Shown here piece after piece: positions 47,001-55,280 of a stretch of DNA of 64,000 bases (within the stretch, counting starts at the first letter, position 1; each line of letters opens with the position of its first letter). A program made the translations under genes and the position numbers. The notes below the pieces were generated by a model, which worked only from the letters and a program-made list of their open reading frames with translations, made no database searches and was not told where the DNA came from. The stretch covers positions 558,001 through 622,000 of the forward strand of contig NC_009937.1 in the NCBI RefSeq assembly GCF_000010525.1, written 5' to 3'. This stretch comes from Azorhizobium caulinodans ORS 571. Lineage in GTDB: Bacteria; Pseudomonadota; Alphaproteobacteria; Rhizobiales; Xanthobacteraceae.

Positions 47001-47574
47001 GCGGAATGACGATGCCCTGGGAGCCGGTGTCCACCTGCACCTGCGTCGTCTGTCCGCCGACGGTGACGTTCACCATCAACTGGGCCTGCGGTCCGCCGAA
47101 CACCGGCGTGTTGGCATAAGGGATGCTGTAGGACGTGCTGTAGCCGCTGTAGAGCGACCAGCCGGCCGGTGGGGATTGCGGGCTCCCGCTGCCGGGCTTG
47201 GCGACGATCAGGGTTGGTGCGGTGGCGATTGTGGTGCCAAAGCCGGTGACGGGTGTCATCGTGCCTGTCGCGATCGGCGCCTGAGACGTGATTACGGTGC
47301 CGACACCCGAGGCGCCCGTCGAAGAGATACTGCCGGACACAATGCCTGCAGAACTTCCGATGATGGTCGATAGATCGAGAGGAATGGCGCTGGTCTGCCG
47401 AGAGGCCGTAGCAAAGAAGATCGCTCCAGCCGCTTCAAAGGTCTGTGCGCCCGCGATCGCCGTGCCGGCTATCAGAAAGGCCAGCGTTCCCACGGCCCTG
47501 CCTATCCGTGCCCGCGCGCGCGACGCGCGATCCTTCCGCCCCGCCATCTTGCCCCCACCGCTGGCGAATGACAT
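44095..47574 (-). CDS. Autotransporter with a pepsin-like aspartic-protease passenger
   Basis: The 1159-aa protein has a basic N-terminus and signal peptide (cut near IAGAQ, residue 43). The region of about 150-475 looks like a two-lobed aspartic protease: VQVDTGSQGIVIP (Asp182) and LPVLVDTGISYLWG (Asp370), 188 residues apart, with YSSSGNNATGIW resembling the pepsin flap. Next come parallel beta-helix repeats (GTVNGTVTNSGTLTNDGTIN), an autotransporter linker (APGHSIGTMAVNGNVELRRG) and a 12-strand beta-barrel at residues 877-1159 ending in SLRF. The barrel secretes the passenger through the outer membrane. ATG 47574 is used; 47547 (MAGRKDRA) is an alternative. It follows the small low-GC gene by 14 nt. 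Confidence 0.8.
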   Translation of the reverse strand: MSFASGGGKMAGRKDRASRARARIGRAVGTLAFLIAGTAIAGAQTFEAAGAIFFATASRQTSAIPLDLSTIIGSSAGIVSGSISSTGASGVGTVITSQAPIATGTMTPVTGFGTTIATAPTLIVAKPGSGSPQSPPAGWSLYSGYSTSYSIPYANTPVFGGPQAQLMVNVTVGGQTTQVQVDTGSQGIVIPQYLFGNQTFTGKQGTIVYSSSGNNATGIWTTMTVSFPGAKDQNGNPTTASASVPVFIEQSANNGTKDCTVAGTGCYFMMGIGYGRPDNGWTGYQPSLNTNPLLHLTGMDEGTVRSGYIVTATGIQAGLTAANAGQGYALIQLQPSTGQASANWTTPPGTLIVTPNGGSPATTALPVLVDTGISYLWGNLGTASTACTYHNQQFTCAPAGTAVTVYLGPGSYVGYSYVVGGSDNNSAAPPASRDSVIGALNTGISPLAQFDLMFDAVGGFAGYKATAPNTSGIYFSPYLSTAGALSVPDGFLTTLPVYVSSATTFSTTGTATLQGAVTGVSGLTVAGPGNTSFFGTVTLPSVTISGGAASFLANVTAPQFQVLSGAAAANSATLTATVSNAGTLINAGTIVGGVSNSGTVFNWQTVTGAVQSSGTFANTGTVNGTVTNSGTLTNDGTINGIVISTGTMNGNGIVTGALAVSGTVAPGHSIGTMAVNGNVELRRGSVYEAELGPAGTSDRILASGSATLDGTRIAVSPYAGYTPGLGSYQIITAGGGVSGTYSVSAPDFGALPAAYPFLAANGRITGSGLTIDMVRSTVPFAAAGITANETATGRGLDTLAQQGTLFNALLGLNAATAAGAYDQLSGEIYASTQSLLIDQSFYVRDGVLGRLRQESGAPGAAGAVQTATLVPGLPLTLWGEGYGGWGQAGGNGNSAGDSRSIGGFLMGLDLPLGTNWRAGIAGGYSQSTFSTDARGSSGTSDNYDVALYAGGALAAVGPGTLNLRAGAAYAWHDIAMSRSAAFSGFANALSAGYGADTAQVFAELGYGFTLEKTPLGRVGLEPFAGLAYVHLSTDGLTETFGAAALSVASSSFDTTLTQFGLRASAVLLPGPNLPAVDVHGLIGWQHAFGDTVPTVAASFASGSLPFTVSGAPIATDSLLLGFGLDTAIGQNARLGVAYTGQLASNVQDSAVKGTFSLRF

Positions 47575-47588
47575 GAATTAAATGTATT

Positions 47589-47912
47589 CTAATCGGAGTC
47601 AGAAAGAGGTTTCTTGGATTTTAACGCCCAGTTTTCTGGATTTTTGCGAGATCCACGCGCTCCTATTTCGATAAGGTATTCTCTCGTTTCTTTTTTTGTG
47701 CATCCAATGATGTTGGATAATTCAGTTATGGAGCGCCAATCGCTATCTCGTTCCAATTCTTCCAACAGAAGCTTTTTGACATTGTCGTCGAACTCGGGGA
47801 ATTCAGCCTTACGCTTCAGGTGGTCTCCAACCCATAGCGCTGCTATGGAGCCCGCAGCTCCAACAATTGCTCCCAAAATAGGTGTTATTGATCCCCACAT
47901 CCCATCGCTCAT
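47589..47912 (-). CDS. Small membrane protein with winged-helix-like C-terminus, low GC
   Basis: The 107-aa protein has one N-terminal helix (WGSITPILGAIVGAAGSIAA, then LWVG), a charged stretch and a C-terminal domain DWRSITELSNIIGCTKKETR, EYLIEIGARG, resembling a winged helix-turn-helix. It has a perfect AAGGAGGT Shine-Dalgarno site 5 nt before the ATG, which makes it clearly real. Its GC content is by eye in the mid-40s percent, far below its neighbours, so it is likely acquired. It is 14 nt upstream of the autotransporter on the same strand and may be its operon partner. Function unknown. Confidence 0.75.
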   Translation of the reverse strand: MSDGMWGSITPILGAIVGAAGSIAALWVGDHLKRKAEFPEFDDNVKKLLLEELERDSDWRSITELSNIIGCTKKETREYLIEIGARGSRKNPENWALKSKKPLSDSD

Positions 47913-47960
47913 GGCTACCTCCTTCCACTTCGTATCATAGACCTGAGATATGGGTGAGCC

Positions 47961-47989
47961 TTGACGCGACCTGCCCCGCCCCTTATAGG
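47961..47989 (+). promoter_or_regulatory. Probable promoter of rpmB
   Basis: TTGACG (47961-47966) and TATAGG (47984-47989), spaced 17 bp apart, make a good sigma-70-type promoter. It would give a leader of about 85 nt before the L28 gene. It lies in the intergenic region shared with the divergent low-GC gene. Confidence 0.6.
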
Positions 47990-48079
47990 AGCGCCTTCCT
48001 GATCCTGCGGGTTCAAGCCAGCGGTCGCAGAACGCGGCCGGGCCACGAGCGCGCGAACAAGCAATAAAGGACTTCTGCC

Positions 48080-48379
48080 ATGTCTCGGCGGTGCGACCTG
48101 ACCGGCAAGGCGGTTCTGACCGGCCACCTCGTGAGCCACTCGAACCGCAAGACCAAGCGCCGGTTCCTCCCGAACCTCTGCAACGTCACGCTCCAGAGCG
48201 ACGTCCTGCAGCGCTCGATCCGCGTGCGCATCAGCGCCAATGCGCTGAAGTCGGTGGACCACCGTGGTGGCCTCGATGCCTTCCTGCTGAAGGCCCGCGA
48301 CGAAGAGCTGGCCCCGCGCGTGCTCGAGCTGAAGCGCCAGATCGTCAAGGCGCAGGCCGAGGCTCCGGCCGCCGCCTGA
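48080..48379 (+). CDS. rpmB: 50S ribosomal protein L28
   Basis: The 99-aa protein begins [20 protein letters not shown], then [20 protein letters not shown], the standard L28 N-terminal half, with a C-terminal [10 protein letters not shown]-linked domain ([20 protein letters not shown]). L28 is a small zinc-free protein of the large ribosomal subunit. The alphaproteobacterial form is longer than the 78-aa E. coli version. It is followed closely by a YhhQ-type transporter gene. Confidence 0.97.
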
Positions 48380-48408
48380 GCCCCGCCTTGGGTCTCTTCG
48401 CGCAAGCT

Positions 48409-48963
48409 GTGAAATCTGAACCGCGGGCGTTCGCGCTCGCGGTTTTTGCCATGTGCGCGGCGGTGCTCACCGCCAACGTGCTGGTGCAGTTTCCCTTCAC
48501 CCCCTTCGGGCTGGAGGATTACCTCACCTATGGCGCCTTCACCTATCCGGTGACCTTCCTCATCAATGACCTGACGAACCGCCGCCTCGGCGTTCAGCGG
48601 ACCCGTCTCGTCATCTATGTGGGGTTCGCGCTGGCGGTGCTGCTGTCCATCCTCTTCGCCACCCCGCGCATCGCGCTCGCCTCGGGCAGCGCCTTCCTGG
48701 TGGCTCAGCTCATGGACGCCACCGTCTTCAACCGCCTGCGCCGCCGCGCCTGGTGGATGCCCCCGGCCATGGCGGGTTTCGTCTCCAGCGCCATCGATAC
48801 GGTGGTCTTCTTCTCGCTCGCCTTCGCCGGCACCGGCCTGCCCTGGACCTCCTGGGCGCTGTGCGACTATGCGGTGAAGCTGGCGATGATCCTTGTATTC
48901 CTCGGCCCCTACAAGGCGCTCATAGCCCGTATGCCCATGTGGCAGCAGCCTGCAACGGCCTGA
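48409..48963 (+). CDS. Queuosine-precursor transporter, YhhQ/DUF165 family
   Basis: About 184 aa from a GTG at 48409 (ATG 48451 or TTG 48388 are alternatives). Five to six membrane helices carry the family pattern: ANVLVQFPFTPFGLEDYLTY, GAFTYPVTFLINDLTNRRLG, and AQLMDATVFNRLRRRAWWMP with FVSSAIDTVVFFSLAF. E. coli YhhQ imports preQ0/preQ1 for tRNA queuosine. The start is uncertain because no good ribosome site is visible. It lies 29 nt after rpmB, on the same strand. Confidence 0.85.
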   Translation: MKSEPRAFALAVFAMCAAVLTANVLVQFPFTPFGLEDYLTYGAFTYPVTFLINDLTNRRLGVQRTRLVIYVGFALAVLLSILFATPRIALASGSAFLVAQLMDATVFNRLRRRAWWMPPAMAGFVSSAIDTVVFFSLAFAGTGLPWTSWALCDYAVKLAMILVFLGPYKALIARMPMWQQPATA

Positions 48964-48987
48964 GTCGCAGCGGGCTCCGGCGGCCGT

Positions 48988-50592
48988 TCAGGTCTGGTCG
49001 CGTAACAGGCGGCGGATGACCTTGCCGGTGGTGGTGAGCGGCAGTTCGTCCATGAAGACGATCTCGCGCGGATATTCGTAGGCCGCAAGGCGCGTGCGCA
49101 CGAAGTCCTGGATCTCCTTCACCAGCTCCGGCCCCGGCTTGTAGCCCGGCCGCAGCACCAGCACGGCCTTCACGATCTCCGTGCGCACCGGGTCCGGCTT
49201 GCCGACCACAGCAGCGATCTGTACGGCGGGATGGCGCAGCAGGCAGTCCTCGATCTCGCTCGGGCCGATGCGATAGCCCGATGAGGTGATGACGTCGTCG
49301 TCCCGCCCCTGGAAATGGATGTAGCCGTCCGCATCGAGCCGTGCGAGGTCGCCGGTCACGAACAGGTCGCCCAGATACTTGCGGGCGGTCGCCTCCGGCT
49401 GGTTCCAGTAGCGCAGGAACATCACCGGGTCCGGCGCGCGGATGGCGATCTGCCCCATCTCGCCGATGTCGCAGAGGCTGCCGTCGGTGCGGATGATGCG
49501 CACGTCATGGCCGGGAATCGCCTTGCCCGTGGCGCCCGCGCGGGCGACACCGAGGCGGGCGTTGGAGCCGATGACATAATTGCATTCGGTCTGGCCGTAG
49601 AATTCGTTCACGGCGACCCCCAGCGCTGCGCGGCCCCATTCGAAGGTCTCCGCACCCAGCGCCTCGCCCGCCGTGCCCACGGTGCGCAGGTTGAAGCCGA
49701 AGCGTTCCTTCGGCTTCTCCACGGCGCGCATCATCTTGAGCGCGGTTGGTGGGATGAAGACATTGCGCACGCCCGCCGTCTTCATGAGGCGAAAGGCCGA
49801 TTCCGGGTCGAACCGGCCGGGCGGCTGCACCACCACGGGCACGCCATGGGCGAGCGCCGACAGGACGGTATTGAGCAGGCCGCCGGCCCAGGCCCAGTCG
49901 GAGGGCGTCCACATGCGGTCGCCGGGGGCGGGCATGGAATCGTGGGTGAAGTGCTGTCCCGTCACATGGCCGATCAGCACCCGGTGGCCGTGCAGGGCGC
50001 CCTTGGGCGCGCCGGTGGTGCCGGAGGTGTAGATCATCAGCGCCGGATCGTCGGGCCCCGTGATGATGCCGGGAGCGGTGGCGCTGGCGCGCGACACGAG
50101 ATCGTCGAAGCCCTCGATGCCGGGGGCGGGGCCGTCACGGGAGACGATGAGGTCGAGCCACTCCGGCCGTTCGGCGAGCTTGGCGAGACCAGCGGCGTCG
50201 GCCACCAGAGCCCGCGCGCCGGAATCGTTCAGGCGGAAGGTGAGGGCCTCGACGCCGAAGGCAGAGGCCAGCGGCACGGCGATGGCGCCGAGCTTGTAGA
50301 CCGCAAGGTGGGTGACCAGCACCTCGATGCTCTGCGGCAGCAGGATCGCCACCCGGTCGCCGCGCGTGATGCCCTTGGCGGCAAGCGCATTTGCGAAGCG
50401 GTTGGAGGCTTCCGCGAGGTGGCCGTAGCTCACCGGCACGAAGTCCGCGCCCTGCGGCACATAGAGCGCGGGGCGAGAGGGATCGCGCGCCGCCCAGCCG
50501 TCGCAGGCGTGGGTGGCCATGTTGTAGCGGGCGGGGATGCGCCACTGGAAGGCAGCGCGCAGCCGGTCGAAATCGCCGAGGTTCGCGAGCAT
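48988..50592 (-). CDS. Acyl-CoA synthetase (AMP-forming, acetate/medium-chain type)
   Basis: The 534-aa ANL-family enzyme activates a carboxylic acid with ATP and CoA. The AMP-binding motif is LMIYTSGTTGAPKGALHGHR; further marks are VNEFYGQTECNY, GDLFVTGDLARLDADGYIHF, QGRDDDVITSSGYRIGPSEI and the catalytic lysine in LPLTTTGKVIRRLLRD. The sequence resembles the Acs/AcsM group, such as enzymes for acetate, propionate or medium-chain acids; the substrate cannot be set from the sequence. It is 129 bp from the next gene on the same strand. Confidence 0.9.
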   Translation of the reverse strand: MLANLGDFDRLRAAFQWRIPARYNMATHACDGWAARDPSRPALYVPQGADFVPVSYGHLAEASNRFANALAAKGITRGDRVAILLPQSIEVLVTHLAVYKLGAIAVPLASAFGVEALTFRLNDSGARALVADAAGLAKLAERPEWLDLIVSRDGPAPGIEGFDDLVSRASATAPGIITGPDDPALMIYTSGTTGAPKGALHGHRVLIGHVTGQHFTHDSMPAPGDRMWTPSDWAWAGGLLNTVLSALAHGVPVVVQPPGRFDPESAFRLMKTAGVRNVFIPPTALKMMRAVEKPKERFGFNLRTVGTAGEALGAETFEWGRAALGVAVNEFYGQTECNYVIGSNARLGVARAGATGKAIPGHDVRIIRTDGSLCDIGEMGQIAIRAPDPVMFLRYWNQPEATARKYLGDLFVTGDLARLDADGYIHFQGRDDDVITSSGYRIGPSEIEDCLLRHPAVQIAAVVGKPDPVRTEIVKAVLVLRPGYKPGPELVKEIQDFVRTRLAAYEYPREIVFMDELPLTTTGKVIRRLLRDQT

Positions 50593-50721
50593 CCCAAGTG
50601 ATTAAGCCTTGGGCAGCCAAACTTCCAGTGCGTCTGCGAAAAAAATGCCGCAGTGCGGTATCTGCCGCTCCGGCAGGCGGAGCGGCGCCTCAGCTTTGGG
50701 CGGCGGGGGCAGGATGGCGCG

Positions 50722-51297
50722 TCAGCGCGCGTCCGGCGTCGCCAGCACGAGCGCCCAGTAGACCTTGTACTTGGACTTGGGATTGAAGGCGGTGGCGATG
50801 CCCATGCGGGTCACGCCCTGCGCCAGCATGTTCTTGTTGTGGGGCGGGCTGTCGCGCCAGCCGGAGAAGGCCTCGGCCAGCGTGTGATAGCCGGCGCCCA
50901 CATTCTCCACCGCCACCTTGGGCTTGTAGCCGGACGCGTTCATGCGCTGCACGAAGGTGCGTCCGCCCACTTCATGGGAGAGGGTGTCGGCGCGGGCCAT
51001 GGCATTGGCCTGATCCTGCGCCACCTGGTTCAGCGCTGGGTCGATGGTGACCGGGTTGAGGCCCTTGCCCGTCCGATAGTCGGAGATGATGGAGGCGGCG
51101 GCCTCCGCATTCACCGGCTGGCCGGTCTTGGCGAGATTCTCATAGAAGGCCGGCTGGCTCGGCTGTTCCACTTCCGTCGTGCCGCATCCGGCCAGCGCCA
51201 GCGCGCCCAGAAGGGCGAAGGGCAGGGCGCGGCGCGTCCAGCGGGAAGACGTGAGGGCGCGGGCGCCCGCGAAGGGGGAAAGACCGAGATCGCTCAT
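50722..51297 (-). CDS. CAP-domain (SCP/PR1) lipoprotein
   Basis: The 191-aa protein has a lipoprotein signal with lipobox LALAGC, then a CAP domain: SIISDYRTGKGLNPVTIDPA, LNQVAQDQANAMARADTLSH (conserved His), ENVGAGYHTLAEAFSGWRDS, and PPHNKNMLAQGVTRMGIATA (His of the second site). CAP proteins in bacteria are often secreted or envelope proteins of unclear role. It should face the periplasm as an outer-membrane lipoprotein. An MscK-like gene lies 54 nt upstream on the same coding strand direction. Confidence 0.9.
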   Translation of the reverse strand: MSDLGLSPFAGARALTSSRWTRRALPFALLGALALAGCGTTEVEQPSQPAFYENLAKTGQPVNAEAAASIISDYRTGKGLNPVTIDPALNQVAQDQANAMARADTLSHEVGGRTFVQRMNASGYKPKVAVENVGAGYHTLAEAFSGWRDSPPHNKNMLAQGVTRMGIATAFNPKSKYKVYWALVLATPDAR

Positions 51298-51351
51298 GGG
51301 GCCTCTATGCGCCCGGAGGGTTGAGGAAGGGTTATCGCAGGCGGGGCCGGC

Positions 51352-53868
51352 TCAGCCGGTGGAATCGCTGATGGAGCCGCCGCCCTTGACGGGTGTGGAG
51401 GGCTTGGCTTCCACCGCCGGCGGCTCCGGATCTGCGTCCACATGCGGCGGCACGAGGTCGGCCGGGGCGCGGCTCAGCGCCGCCCAGGGCTGGCTGGTCA
51501 TCACGATGTCGTGCTTGCGGAAGCGCCGCAGGATGGAGAAGTGGAGGTCGCTCTTCACGGTGAGCGAATAGTCCACGTTCGCCACCACACAGCGCAGCTC
51601 GAAGACGATTCCGGTGTCGGCGAACTTGGTGATGAAGACCCGCGGCGGCGGCGTCTGGAGCACCTGCGGATGGTCGCAGGCGCAGGCGACCAGAATGTCC
51701 CGCACCTCTTCCACGTCCGCGTCATAGGCGATGTTCACCGCCACGATGACGCGCCCGGTGGTGTTGGAGTGCGTCCAGTTCTTCACCATGCCGGTGATGA
51801 GGTCCGAGTTCGGGACGATGACGGTCGCCCGCTCGAATGTCTCGATCTCGGTGGAACGCACGCTGATGCGCCGCACATAGCCTTCCTCGCCCTTCACATT
51901 AATGGTGTCGCCCACGCGGATGGGGCGCTCTGTGAGAAGGATGAGGCCGGACACGAAGTTGGAGATGATGGATTGGAGGCCGAAACCGATACCGACCGAG
52001 AGGGCACCGGCGACGAGGGCGATGTTCTGGAGGTTGAGCCCGATCTCGCCCGCCGCCACCATGATGGCGATGATGGTGCCCACATAGCCGATGATGGTGG
52101 AGATGGAGGTCTGGAGACTGGCCTCGATGCCGGTGCCCGGCAGCAGTTTCGTCGCCATCCACTTCTGCAGGCCGCGGGCGAGCAGTACGCCGATGATGAG
52201 CAGCGTCACCGCATAGACCACGTTCCAGAGCGTGATCGTGGTGTTGCCGATGTGGATGCCGAAGGTGACGCGCTCGACGGTCTCCTGGATGTCCGCCGAG
52301 GAGGTGCCCCAGCTTCCCGCCATCAGCAGCAGCGCGACGATGAACAGGCACAGCTTCAGCAGGCCGGAGACGAGGGTCGCGATGACCTCAAGGCTCTTGG
52401 GCCGCAGGCCGAGGGTCTTGGAGAAGACCCGCGCCCGGTGGGTTTCCGCCGAGAGGCCCTCGCCGAAGAAGGCGTCAATCAGCGCATAGATGATGTAGAG
52501 CGCGCTGAGGACGACCGCCGCCACCAGCATGCGGGAGGCCACGAAGACCGCGAAGCTCACATAGCCGGCGACCAGCGAGGCCACGAGCACGGCGATGATG
52601 AGCCAGAGCAGCGTGCGGATCCACGGCGCGCCGTTGAGGTCGAGGTTGCCGGAGGGCGTGCCGCCGCTCTCGGCGAGGGCGGTGTCGCGTGCCTCTTCCT
52701 CCTCGGCGATGCGCCCGATGCGCACCAGCATCAGGGCGGTGAAGGCGCTGATGAAGATGACGATGATGCCGGAGACGAGGACGGTGAGGGCCACCGGCGT
52801 GAACAGGGCGCGGTTGAGCGCATTCACGAAGGAGCCGATGGCGAGCGTGGTCACCGACCAGGAGAAGAAGCGGAAGATGGTGGCCGCCGCCGTGTCGGAC
52901 AGCGGAGGCAGGCGCCGCCAGGGCTGGCTCGGCGCCAGGACGGCGCGGGCGACCGCGCGGCCGAGCGCATAGATGAAGATGGCCACCATGAGCCCGCGCA
53001 GGATTTCCTCGACGCGGGCCGGCACGACCTCGAAGCCGCTGGCGAAATTGACGGCGGCGAGCGCCGCCAGCGGGCCGACGAGGCTTTCGAAGACGGCGGT
53101 CTTCACCGCCTCGCGGGAGGCGCGCAGGCGCGGCATCCGCTCGCCGTCCGCCGGCGCGTGGCTGCTGAGGCGCCGCCGCAGAAGCCGACCAAGGAAGACG
53201 ATGAGCCCCACGATGAGGGCCATGCCGGCACCGATCGCGATGAGCGTCAGCGTGTCCTGCCGCTGGCGGGCGTAGCCGTAGGAATCGCTCACCAGCAACG
53301 ACATGCTGCGGAGCGCGGAGCGCACCGCCGCCATGCCGGTGCCCCACAGGCTGGGGTCCACGATGGAGATGGACCGCTCGAAGAGCTGGCCGGTGAACAA
53401 TTCCCGCCGCCGGGTGCTGATGCGGTCTGAGAGCTGGTCGGCGCGCGCGGCGAGGGCACGGTTCTGCTTCACCAGCGCGTCGATGTCGGTGGAGAGCACC
53501 TTCAGCCGCTCGCGGTCCGCGGTCACATTGGGATCTTCGGGCGCCGCACCGGCCGCCGGCACCGGGCCGAGTTCGTCGAGACGGGTCTTCACGTCGGTGG
53601 CGCGCGGGCCGAGCATTTCGGAACGCGCCTGCATCTCGCGGCGGACCGGATCGAGGCGGGAGCGCAGCTCATCGAGATCGGGCGCCCGCAGGCCGTCCAC
53701 GCCCAGCGAGGCCTCGACGGCATCGAGCACGGAGCGGTTGGCTTCCAGCTTCTCGCGGGCGGTGGCGAGCGCGGGATCGGCAGGAGGGGCGGCCCAGACG
53801 CTCTGGCCGGCGACGAGCGCCAGCATCAAGGTCAGCAGAACCGCGATCCGCACCAAAGCGCGCTGCAT
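51352..53868 (-). CDS. Large mechanosensitive channel, MscS/MscK type
   Basis: The 838-aa protein has a signal peptide (VRIAVLLTLMLALVAGQSVW, AA), a periplasmic coiled-coil domain of the DUF3772 type to about residue 185, multiple membrane helices, and a C-terminal MscS core: AGALSVGIGFGLQSIISNFV, GLILLTERPIRVGDTINVKG and RRISVRSTEIETFERATVIV, with PNSDLITGMVKNWTH. Such channels open under membrane tension to release solutes in hypo-osmotic shock. A proline-rich tail closes the protein. It is divergent from dapE across 221 bp. Confidence 0.92.
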   Translation of the reverse strand: MQRALVRIAVLLTLMLALVAGQSVWAAPPADPALATAREKLEANRSVLDAVEASLGVDGLRAPDLDELRSRLDPVRREMQARSEMLGPRATDVKTRLDELGPVPAAGAAPEDPNVTADRERLKVLSTDIDALVKQNRALAARADQLSDRISTRRRELFTGQLFERSISIVDPSLWGTGMAAVRSALRSMSLLVSDSYGYARQRQDTLTLIAIGAGMALIVGLIVFLGRLLRRRLSSHAPADGERMPRLRASREAVKTAVFESLVGPLAALAAVNFASGFEVVPARVEEILRGLMVAIFIYALGRAVARAVLAPSQPWRRLPPLSDTAAATIFRFFSWSVTTLAIGSFVNALNRALFTPVALTVLVSGIIVIFISAFTALMLVRIGRIAEEEEARDTALAESGGTPSGNLDLNGAPWIRTLLWLIIAVLVASLVAGYVSFAVFVASRMLVAAVVLSALYIIYALIDAFFGEGLSAETHRARVFSKTLGLRPKSLEVIATLVSGLLKLCLFIVALLLMAGSWGTSSADIQETVERVTFGIHIGNTTITLWNVVYAVTLLIIGVLLARGLQKWMATKLLPGTGIEASLQTSISTIIGYVGTIIAIMVAAGEIGLNLQNIALVAGALSVGIGFGLQSIISNFVSGLILLTERPIRVGDTINVKGEEGYVRRISVRSTEIETFERATVIVPNSDLITGMVKNWTHSNTTGRVIVAVNIAYDADVEEVRDILVACACDHPQVLQTPPPRVFITKFADTGIVFELRCVVANVDYSLTVKSDLHFSILRRFRKHDIVMTSQPWAALSRAPADLVPPHVDADPEPPAVEAKPSTPVKGGGSISDSTG

Positions 53869-54089
53869 CAGGACTGTCTCCGGGGCTGAGAGGCCAGATC
53901 GGCGCGGGACTGCGCCGCTTCACTTTGCGCCCGCAGCATTGGGAGCGGCCCGCAAAAAGCAAGTGCCGCGATCCGTTAGGGGTTGAAGGCGGCAGCCTCG
54001 TGGCAGGGAAAAAGCCATTGACGGCGGCTGCCGCCCGCGCGAGGCAAGGGCAGTTCCCGCCCCACGTGCGACCGTGACCGAGGCCTTCC

Positions 54090-55262
54090 GTGACCGACGC
54101 TGCCGCTTCCACCGCCGTTTCCGACCAAGCGCTTGCCTTCGCCAAGGCCCTGATTCAGGCCCCGTCCGTGACGCCCGACGCCGGGCAGGCGCTGGACGTG
54201 GTGGCCGATGCGCTGAAGGCGGCGGGCTACCATGTGGAACGGCTGGTCTTCTCTACGGCCGGCGTGCCGGTGGACAATCTCTATGCCCGCATCGGCACGG
54301 CCTCGCCCAATCTCTGCTTCGCCGGCCATGTGGACGTGGTGCCGCCGGGCGATGCGGCGTCCTGGCGGCATGGCCCCTTCTCCGGCGCGGTGGAGGACGG
54401 CGTGCTCTACGGGCGCGGGGCTGTGGACATGAAGGGGGCGGTGGCGGCCTTCCTCGCGGCGGCGCTGGCTTATGGCGCGCCGGCGCAGGGCAGCCTCTCC
54501 TTCCTCATCACCGGCGATGAGGAAGGCCCCTCCATCGACGGCACCGCCAAGGTCGTGGACTGGCTCGCCGCCAAGGGCGAAGTCATCGACCACTGCATCG
54601 TGGGCGAGCCCACCAATCCCAATGCGCTGGGCGATATGGTGAAGATCGGCCGGCGCGGCAGCCTCTCCGGCCTCATCACCGTGGAGGGCCGGCAGGGCCA
54701 CGTGGCCTATCCGCACCTCGCCGACAATCCGGTGCCGCGCCTCGTGCGGCTCCTGACAGCGCTGACGGCGGCGCCGCTCGACAACGGCTCCGCGCATTTT
54801 CCACCCTCGAACCTCGAGGTCATCAGCGTGGACGTGGGCAACACCGCCTACAACGTCATTCCCGGTGCCGCGACCGCCAAGTTCAACGTGCGCTACAATG
54901 ACCTCTACAGCCTCGAAAGCCTCATGGCGGAGATCGCCCGGCGACTCGACACGGCGGGAGAGCCCTATGTCCTGACCTTCCGCGACGGGGCGAGCGAGAG
55001 CTTCCTCACCGCGCCGGGCCCGTTCGTGGAGACGGTGCTGGACGCGGTGGCGGACGTGACCGGGCAGCGGCCGCAGATGTCCACCACCGGTGGCACGTCG
55101 GATGCGCGCTTCATCAAGTCGCTGTGCCCGGTGGTTGAATTCGGCCTCGTCGGGCAGACCATGCACATGGTGAACGAGGCGACCCCCGTCGCCGATCTCA
55201 CCGCCTTGACCGCCATCTATGAGCGGCTGATCGCGCGCTATTTCGCCACCTTCGCGGCTTGA
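54090..55262 (+). CDS. dapE: Succinyl-diaminopimelate desuccinylase
   Basis: The 390-aa M20 metalloenzyme starts at GTG. It removes succinate from N-succinyl-LL-diaminopimelate in lysine and peptidoglycan synthesis. Metal and catalytic motifs are [14 protein letters not shown] (His and Asp), [29 protein letters not shown] (Glu-Glu), and [39 protein letters not shown] is the dimerisation/substrate histidine block. It is 18 nt before the hydrolase gene, which has an AAGGAG site. Confidence 0.95.
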
Positions 55263-55280
55263 GACAAGAAGGAGAACATT

